Shown here one piece after another: positions 60,025 to 64,000 of a stretch of DNA of 64,000 bases (within the stretch, counting starts at the first letter, position 1; every line of letters starts with the position of its first letter). Under the pieces are notes generated by a model. It saw nothing but the letters and a program-made list of their open reading frames with translations, was not told the DNA's origin and searched no databases. The translations under genes and the position numbers were made by a program. Origin of the DNA: LBZV01 sp000993855 (GTDB taxonomy: Bacteria > Patescibacteriota > Microgenomatia > Curtissbacterales > GWA2-41-24); contig CAZBKB010000003.1 in NCBI GenBank assembly GCA_964492425.1, positions 21,620 through 85,619 on the forward strand, in the 5' to 3' direction.

Positions 60025-61650
60025 TTACATCTTCTCCGAAATCCTAATAAGCGACAAAGTGTTAAAAAATACCGTCTTTGTCGCCCCCACTAGCCCTAAT
60101 CGGGCATTTCTTAAATCCCTCTCATCCGAAAGCACTTTGCAATTCTCGTAAAAAACATGGAAAGCGTCTGCGACATCGCGCGCATAAGCCGTCAAACGAT
60201 TAACCGCAAAGTTTAAAGAGATATCCTCAACTATCTCCGGCAAGCGGCTAATCTGCTTGATCAACTCGAGCTCATAGCCGCTACCCAAAAGACTAAAGTT
60301 GGCTTTGGATTTCCCCTTTCTGGCCCCGGATTTTGCAAGAATACTGCATATTCTTGCATGAGCATATTGCACATAATAAACCGGGTTTTTAGCCGACTTC
60401 TCCCGCGCCAAGTCGAGATCAAAATCAATTGGCGATGAAGCGTCGTGCATCAAAATAAAAAAGCGCACAGCATCACGGCCAATCTCATCCAAAACCTCCT
60501 TAGCAGTCACAAAAGTCCCCGCCCGTTTTGCCATCTTCAAAACCTCTTGTCCCTTCCTAAAACGCACCCATTGGTACAAAATTACATGAAACTTATCTAT
60601 ACCAAAACCCAAACTTTCTACAGCAGCCTGAAGCCTCGGCACATGACCATGGTGGTTTGCGCCTAAAACGTCAATAACAAGATCCGGCTTTCCGAATTCT
60701 GGATCCGTAAACTTGAGATAGTGATAAGCAATATCGTTTGCAAAATAAGTATATGAACCGTCAGATTTAACAACAACCGTTTCCCTGTCCCTTAAAAACT
60801 CATCGCGAGGCGCAAACCAGAGCGCCCCTTCCTTCTTTTTCAATACCCCCTTTTTATCAAGAAAACCTAGTGCCGCTTTTGTTTTGTCGAGTTTGATAAA
60901 ATCGCTTTCCGCATAAACCTTGTTAAAGGCAATCCCCATAGCCTTAGCATCAGCAAGTGCTTGATCGAGCAGTATTTTGACAGCTTTTACCCCAGCATCC
61001 TTTGTACTTCGAACCTTTCCAATTCTCTTTGCAAGATCCAAAATATATTCGCCTTTATACTCCTGATCCTCTAACTTTTTCCCTTGTGAGACATTCAGTA
61101 TCGACTGGCCCAGCTTTTCAACCTGAACCCCAACGTCGTTGTGGTAATACTCCCGAAGCACCCTGTATCCGCAAAACTCCAAAACGGAAGCCAAAGAATC
61201 GCCTATCGGCCCGCCTCTTGCGTTTCCAAAGTGTAGAGGGCCTGTCGGATTAGCGCTCACAAATTCAACTCTGGCACGCCTTCCCTTGCCGGATTCATTT
61301 GAACCGTATCTGGAACCCGCTTCGAGTACATTTGCTACCTCATTTTGCCAAACGCCAGGTTTTATAAAAAAATTTAGAAAACCCGGCCCTGCAACCTCTA
61401 GTTTTTCAAGATAAGGCTGAGCTTTTAAACTATCAGCCAGTTTTTTAGCAAACACAATCGGCGAGTGATTAGATAAACTGCTACCCTCTTTAGGTTTACC
61501 CTGAGGAGTGAAACGACGAAGGGCCAGATTCGTCGAATAATCCCCATTTGCCGGATCTTGTGGCCGTGTAATTTCAACCAGATCGGTTTTTAAACCAAGC
61601 TCATTGGCAGCCTTAACAAGATCCTTCCGAATCTGATCACGCAAATTCAT
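60025..61650 (-). CDS. argS: Arginyl-tRNA synthetase with a repeat-derived insert
   Basis: 541 residues from ATG 61650; class I synthetase that charges tRNA-Arg. The HIGH-type motif is PTGPLHFGNARG near 135, KMAKRAG is the KMSK equivalent near 380, and the C-terminal anticodon-binding helices and N-terminal additional domain are present. Residues about 46-60 (RFTPQGKPKEGSSLS) are not in typical ArgRS, and their DNA is a REP-like element (61497-61523). A TTG at 61665 would add five residues, but the promoter places the transcript start at about 61651. Confidence 0.95.
   Translation of the reverse strand: MNLRDQIRKDLVKAANELGLKTDLVEITRPQDPANGDYSTNLALRRFTPQGKPKEGSSLSNHSPIVFAKKLADSLKAQPYLEKLEVAGPGFLNFFIKPGVWQNEVANVLEAGSRYGSNESGKGRRARVEFVSANPTGPLHFGNARGGPIGDSLASVLEFCGYRVLREYYHNDVGVQVEKLGQSILNVSQGKKLEDQEYKGEYILDLAKRIGKVRSTKDAGVKAVKILLDQALADAKAMGIAFNKVYAESDFIKLDKTKAALGFLDKKGVLKKKEGALWFAPRDEFLRDRETVVVKSDGSYTYFANDIAYHYLKFTDPEFGKPDLVIDVLGANHHGHVPRLQAAVESLGFGIDKFHVILYQWVRFRKGQEVLKMAKRAGTFVTAKEVLDEIGRDAVRFFILMHDASSPIDFDLDLAREKSAKNPVYYVQYAHARICSILAKSGARKGKSKANFSLLGSGYELELIKQISRLPEIVEDISLNFAVNRLTAYARDVADAFHVFYENCKVLSDERDLRNARLGLVGATKTVFFNTLSLIRISEKM
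61497..61523. repeat. REP-like element inside argS
   Basis: A TACCCTGAGGAGTGAAACGA core, then CGAAGGG. It matches 424-449 (upstream of rplJ) except for one indel and two substitutions, and a shorter copy lies at 28587-28609. It is in frame and adds about 9 to 15 residues. Confidence 0.7.
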
Positions 61651-61657
61651 CTTCCTA

Positions 61658-61686
61658 ATTGTCAAATCTCAAAAGGCAAATGTCAA
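61658..61686 (-). promoter_or_regulatory. Promoter of argS inside a 7-nt array
   Basis: On the - strand TTGACA (61681-61686), 17-bp spacer, GACAAT (61658-61663), directly before ATG 61650. The -35 lies in the array 61661-61688. Confidence 0.5.
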
Positions 61687-61688
61687 TG
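61661..61688. repeat. 7-nt array (GTCAAAT type) at the argS start
   Basis: GTCAAAT, CTCAAAA, GGCAAAT, GTCAATG in phase. On the coding strand it reads as ATTTGAC-like words that supply the -35 TTGACA. Confidence 0.7.
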
Positions 61689-61741
61689 TTTGTGAATTAG
61701 AAAAGGAGAAGAAACCTCAGGCATATAGCTTTCGCCGCCCG

Positions 61742-62392
61742 CTAGTTACAATTTGTTCCTACCTGGGCAAGGGCAATGGAGACGTCTTGGAGGGTTACTG
61801 CCCCGTTTGGCGGTCCTGATCGCCACTTTTCATTGGGGTTTGTGCTTGGAGTTCTGTCATACTCCCGCCCATCGGGAATGCCGTTTGCGTTAAAGTCATT
61901 GTCATAGTCCACTCCGTTTGCATTTGGCCCGCCTCCTGCAGATGTCCCGACGTAAAACAAAACCGCCGAGACGTCAGAGAGTGTAATGGATTTGTTTTTC
62001 GAAGGATTTGGGTTCGAAGCGGAAATTGCCGGAGTCGGCACGTCGCCAAAATCCCACGGGTTATTTGGATCCCTCTGGCCTCCAAGGTGCCAATCCCCAC
62101 CAAGCTCTTTAACATCGTCACAACCATCCCCGTCAGCATCAGTAATATTTTGATAGCGCCTCACCAACCCCGCCTGCACTTTGTAATTGCTGCTGGTTGT
62201 AACTCCAACTGGGCCACCCTGCCCTGTTACCGAATAGGACTTGTAGTTAGTACTGCTCGCGTATCCTTTAGAAGCGCTGTCTCCGGTAAATAACTTGTAA
62301 TTGGTACTTGTCGCCGTACCAGCAAAAACCACTCCTCCCGTCGCCAAAACTGATGTTAAAAATATCGAAAATGTCAATATAAACTTTTTCAT
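61742..62392 (-). CDS. Secreted protein with a dockerin-like C-terminal domain
   Basis: 216 residues. Signal peptide (1-24), three TSTNYK/SSTNYK/SSNYK strand repeats (about 27-78), then a dockerin/EF-hand-like module: DADGDGCDDVKE, GGQRDPNNPWDFGDVP, DFNANGIPDGREYDRTP and a SGPPNGAVTLQDVSIALAQV helix, as in the protein at 22726. Calcium-like loops and the duplicated pattern suggest binding to a cohesin-like partner not visible here. Downstream of two tandem secreted paralogues on the same strand, so probably the last gene of that operon. Confidence 0.8.
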   Translation of the reverse strand: MKKFILTFSIFLTSVLATGGVVFAGTATSTNYKLFTGDSASKGYASSTNYKSYSVTGQGGPVGVTTSSNYKVQAGLVRRYQNITDADGDGCDDVKELGGDWHLGGQRDPNNPWDFGDVPTPAISASNPNPSKNKSITLSDVSAVLFYVGTSAGGGPNANGVDYDNDFNANGIPDGREYDRTPSTNPNEKWRSGPPNGAVTLQDVSIALAQVGTNCN

Positions 62393-62394
62393 TT

Positions 62395-63219
62395 TTATGG
62401 TTCAATCTCCCAAACTGTATAGATCGATTTTGTCTGGCCTAACCTCGGATCGTCAATTGAATTTGGATTATAAACCACAAATGGTTTATCACCAGCACTG
62501 CCATCCTGGCTAAAGTACCTGAAAACCATTGTTTGAGACCCAGTCGTTGAATGACCAGAAATTACTGCCGTTGTTGGAATTACAACACTTGCATCCATGT
62601 CTTCCGGGCGATCCATACTTTGAGCTGTTATTTCAGTACCAGAACCGTATTTCCATCCTTGAGTTAGGTTGCTAGAGAATCTCCCCTTCCCTGATATTGT
62701 TCCTTGTATCAATAGGAAGCTAGTTGGTGATTTTTTGTCAATTGTAAAAGATTCAAGAGTTATGGATGGTGACACACCAATTGAAAACCTTGAGGAATTT
62801 TCCCGTACTGTCACGTTTACGATTTTCCCTCCATTACCCGCAGTCATTGCAAATGGCACAGCTCCAAATTGAAGGCGTGGAGAAAGAGTTTCAGTATTAA
62901 CCACAATCTCTAGATATGATGGGTTCGGCAAAGTCACCGGTAGGGGTTGAACCCCTCCGAGATACGTGTCGTAAAAACCTAAATTATCCGGAGTAATAGA
63001 TTGGGTTTCCGACCAAACATGCGTACCCCCCGACAATACACCATAAATCTTAAACTCTACCGAAACAGCAGAAGTCACAGGCTGGCTCGAAGCGTTCAAT
63101 AAACGCCCATGGTGGGAAATAATCGTTGGGACAGATTGAGCACTCACCTGCTTCGTCAAAACTATCATAGATAAAATAATTGCCAGAAATATTGAAAATG
63201 TAAAGATTATCCTTTTCAT
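62395..63219 (-). CDS. Secreted protein, tandem paralogue A
   Basis: About 274 residues from ATG 63219 (a TTG at 63249 is in frame but overlaps the end of the preceding gene). Signal peptide (about 1-26) ending SAQS, then VPTIISHHGRLLNASSQPVT, GFYDTYLGGV, LPNPSYLEI, SPRLQFGAVPFAMT: a conserved segment known from phage-tail and adhesin-type secreted proteins. The C-terminal half is a beta-rich domain unlike that of paralogue B. A structural surface role is likely. Confidence 0.75.
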   Translation of the reverse strand: MKRIIFTFSIFLAIILSMIVLTKQVSAQSVPTIISHHGRLLNASSQPVTSAVSVEFKIYGVLSGGTHVWSETQSITPDNLGFYDTYLGGVQPLPVTLPNPSYLEIVVNTETLSPRLQFGAVPFAMTAGNGGKIVNVTVRENSSRFSIGVSPSITLESFTIDKKSPTSFLLIQGTISGKGRFSSNLTQGWKYGSGTEITAQSMDRPEDMDASVVIPTTAVISGHSTTGSQTMVFRYFSQDGSAGDKPFVVYNPNSIDDPRLGQTKSIYTVWEIEP

Positions 63220-63229
63220 CTTTTTATTC

Positions 63230-64000
63230 TTACTGCGCAAATGCTTCAACAGAAAGCCTTGCAGTATTGTTTACAAACCCAATGGAAGTATAATCACCAG
63301 TCCCGCAACCCCAAAGCCTCACGGTATGATTTCCACTCCCAACATTAGTAACAGAATGTAGATTCATGGAGGCAAATCGTGCTGAGCCAGCACTTGTTCC
63401 CAGGTAAACAGTATTGGCGGGATTTTGTAATACACCATCAACCTCGATATACAAAACCGCTGCTGTATTAGGTGTTGAAGTGTTGCTATATGCATACCCC
63501 GTAAAAAAAGTTAGAAGCTTAGAGGGAACTTCTGTAGAAATGTTAAGATCGGATTCTGCAATAGGGACACCCGAACAAGCCGAAAATGAAAAAGTAAATA
63601 ATTTATCTTCTACAATAGGTTTCATTTTTCTACTCGTTACACTTGCATCTGTAAGATCACTCGTCCCCACACACCCAACACAATCAAGGTCCCCTGACTT
63701 TTGAGAAAACGGAACTGAGCCAAATTGAAGACGAGGAGAAAGGATCTCGGATCCGATTTTAATTTCCAGATAAGATGGGTTTGGCAACATTGCCGGAAGA
63801 GCGGTTACTCCACCCAAGTATGTGTCATAAAAACCCAGGGAATCCGGCTGAACGCCAGTCTGAGTTTCTGTCCAAACTTGAAGCCCTCCAGAAGCAGCAT
63901 CAAAAATAGTAAAAGTGATATTAACGGGGCTAGTCACCGGCTGGCTCGAGGCATTCAGTAGCCTTCCTTGGTGGGAAATAATGGTCGGAACAGACTGGGC
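63230..64000 (-). CDS. Secreted protein, tandem paralogue B (5' part outside window)
   Basis: 256 residues visible; the reading frame stays open to the edge at 64000, so the signal peptide lies beyond it. The first visible residues are AQSVPTIISHQGRLLNASSQ, the same start as paralogue A, followed by GFYDTYLGGV and LPNPSYLEI. Its C-terminal half differs: a TNF/C1q-like or jelly-roll-like beta domain (NTAAVLYIEVDG, GSARFASMNLHSV, NHTVRLWGCG). Paralogue A starts 11 bp after it ends. Confidence 0.8.
   Translation of the reverse strand, partial: AQSVPTIISHQGRLLNASSQPVTSPVNITFTIFDAASGGLQVWTETQTGVQPDSLGFYDTYLGGVTALPAMLPNPSYLEIKIGSEILSPRLQFGSVPFSQKSGDLDCVGCVGTSDLTDASVTSRKMKPIVEDKLFTFSFSACSGVPIAESDLNISTEVPSKLLTFFTGYAYSNTSTPNTAAVLYIEVDGVLQNPANTVYLGTSAGSARFASMNLHSVTNVGSGNHTVRLWGCGTGDYTSIGFVNNTARLSVEAFAQ

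Noticed and set aside
1..64000. Alternative genetic code, prophage, insertion sequence or rRNA
   Set aside because: All genes read with standard stops, and no integrase, transposase, capsid, or rRNA sequence was seen.

Overview
The window looks like a chromosomal segment of a Patescibacteria (CPR) bacterium, most likely of the Microgenomates group. This is inferred from content: an AT-rich genome, many secreted proteins of 200 to 1200 residues with signal peptides and Pro/Ser/Thr-rich linkers, sortases, a Cas2/PaaX-like regulator without any CRISPR array, type IV pilin, few pathway enzymes, and very short mRNA leaders. The standard genetic code reads all genes well. There are no rRNA genes, insertion sequences, prophage genes or CRISPR arrays. 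Two tRNAs are present: Arg(CCU) on + and Pro(CGG) on -.

Layout. 1-1855: a small unknown gene, then rplJ and rplL behind a hairpin-rich leader; rplL carries an unusual coiled-coil-like N-terminal extension. 1854-4634: a cupredoxin-like/carboxypeptidase-regulatory-like pair, a small HTH protein, a Cas2/PaaX-like regulator and an inositol-monophosphatase-family enzyme. 4816-8158 (-): sugar-phosphate enzymes (phosphomannomutase/phosphoglucomutase, GalT-like) and a WecG/TagA glycosyltransferase. 8910-9938 (-): MreB. 10100-19348 (-): M23 peptidase and two giant secreted proteins sharing a C-terminal domain, with two membrane proteins between them. 19669-29765: PEGA/beta-propeller protein, sortase, two tRNAs, a dockerin-like secreted protein, a rearranged pilin locus with a DUF433/DUF5615 toxin-antitoxin pair, a CAP-domain protein and surface proteins. 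29912-45056 (-): an exopolysaccharide/glycan cluster of overlapping genes, headed by a 1570-residue fusion of two GT2 domains, a polysaccharide flippase and a GT4 domain, followed by GT4, SDR, DegT aminotransferase, GT2, GT39-like and glycosidase-like genes, then a large sugar-dehydrogenase/PKD/PA14 surface protein. 45198-48844 (-): two large Asn/Thr/Gly/Asp-repeat surface proteins, paralogous to the one at 27936. 49141-52358 (-): exported proteins and a sortase next to its likely LAATG-type substrate. 52492-61650: PlsC-like acyltransferase, NDK, a large membrane protein, inorganic pyrophosphatase, M16 peptidase, metallophosphoesterase and ArgRS. 61742-64000 (-): dockerin-like protein and two tandem secreted paralogues, the last running off the window.

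How the genes work together. Most of the window builds and decorates the cell surface: nucleotide-sugar and lipid-linked glycan enzymes, a flippase, sortases with sorting-signal substrates, wall peptidases and several repetitive adhesin-like proteins. Housekeeping genes (rplJ, rplL, argS, ndk, ppa, tRNAs) are scattered between.

The most unusual structure is not a gene. At least twelve short tandem arrays with a strict 7-nt period, but a different word at almost every site, lie between genes and in several cases inside coding sequence (metallophosphoesterase, the sortase/substrate overlap, the pilin leader), and they touch promoter elements at argS and galT. A second family of REP-like hairpins also occurs between genes and has entered argS and the pilin gene. 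Many genes have a -10 box only 5-9 bp before the start codon and no Shine-Dalgarno sequence, which suggests leaderless transcripts; I used this to correct several start codons.
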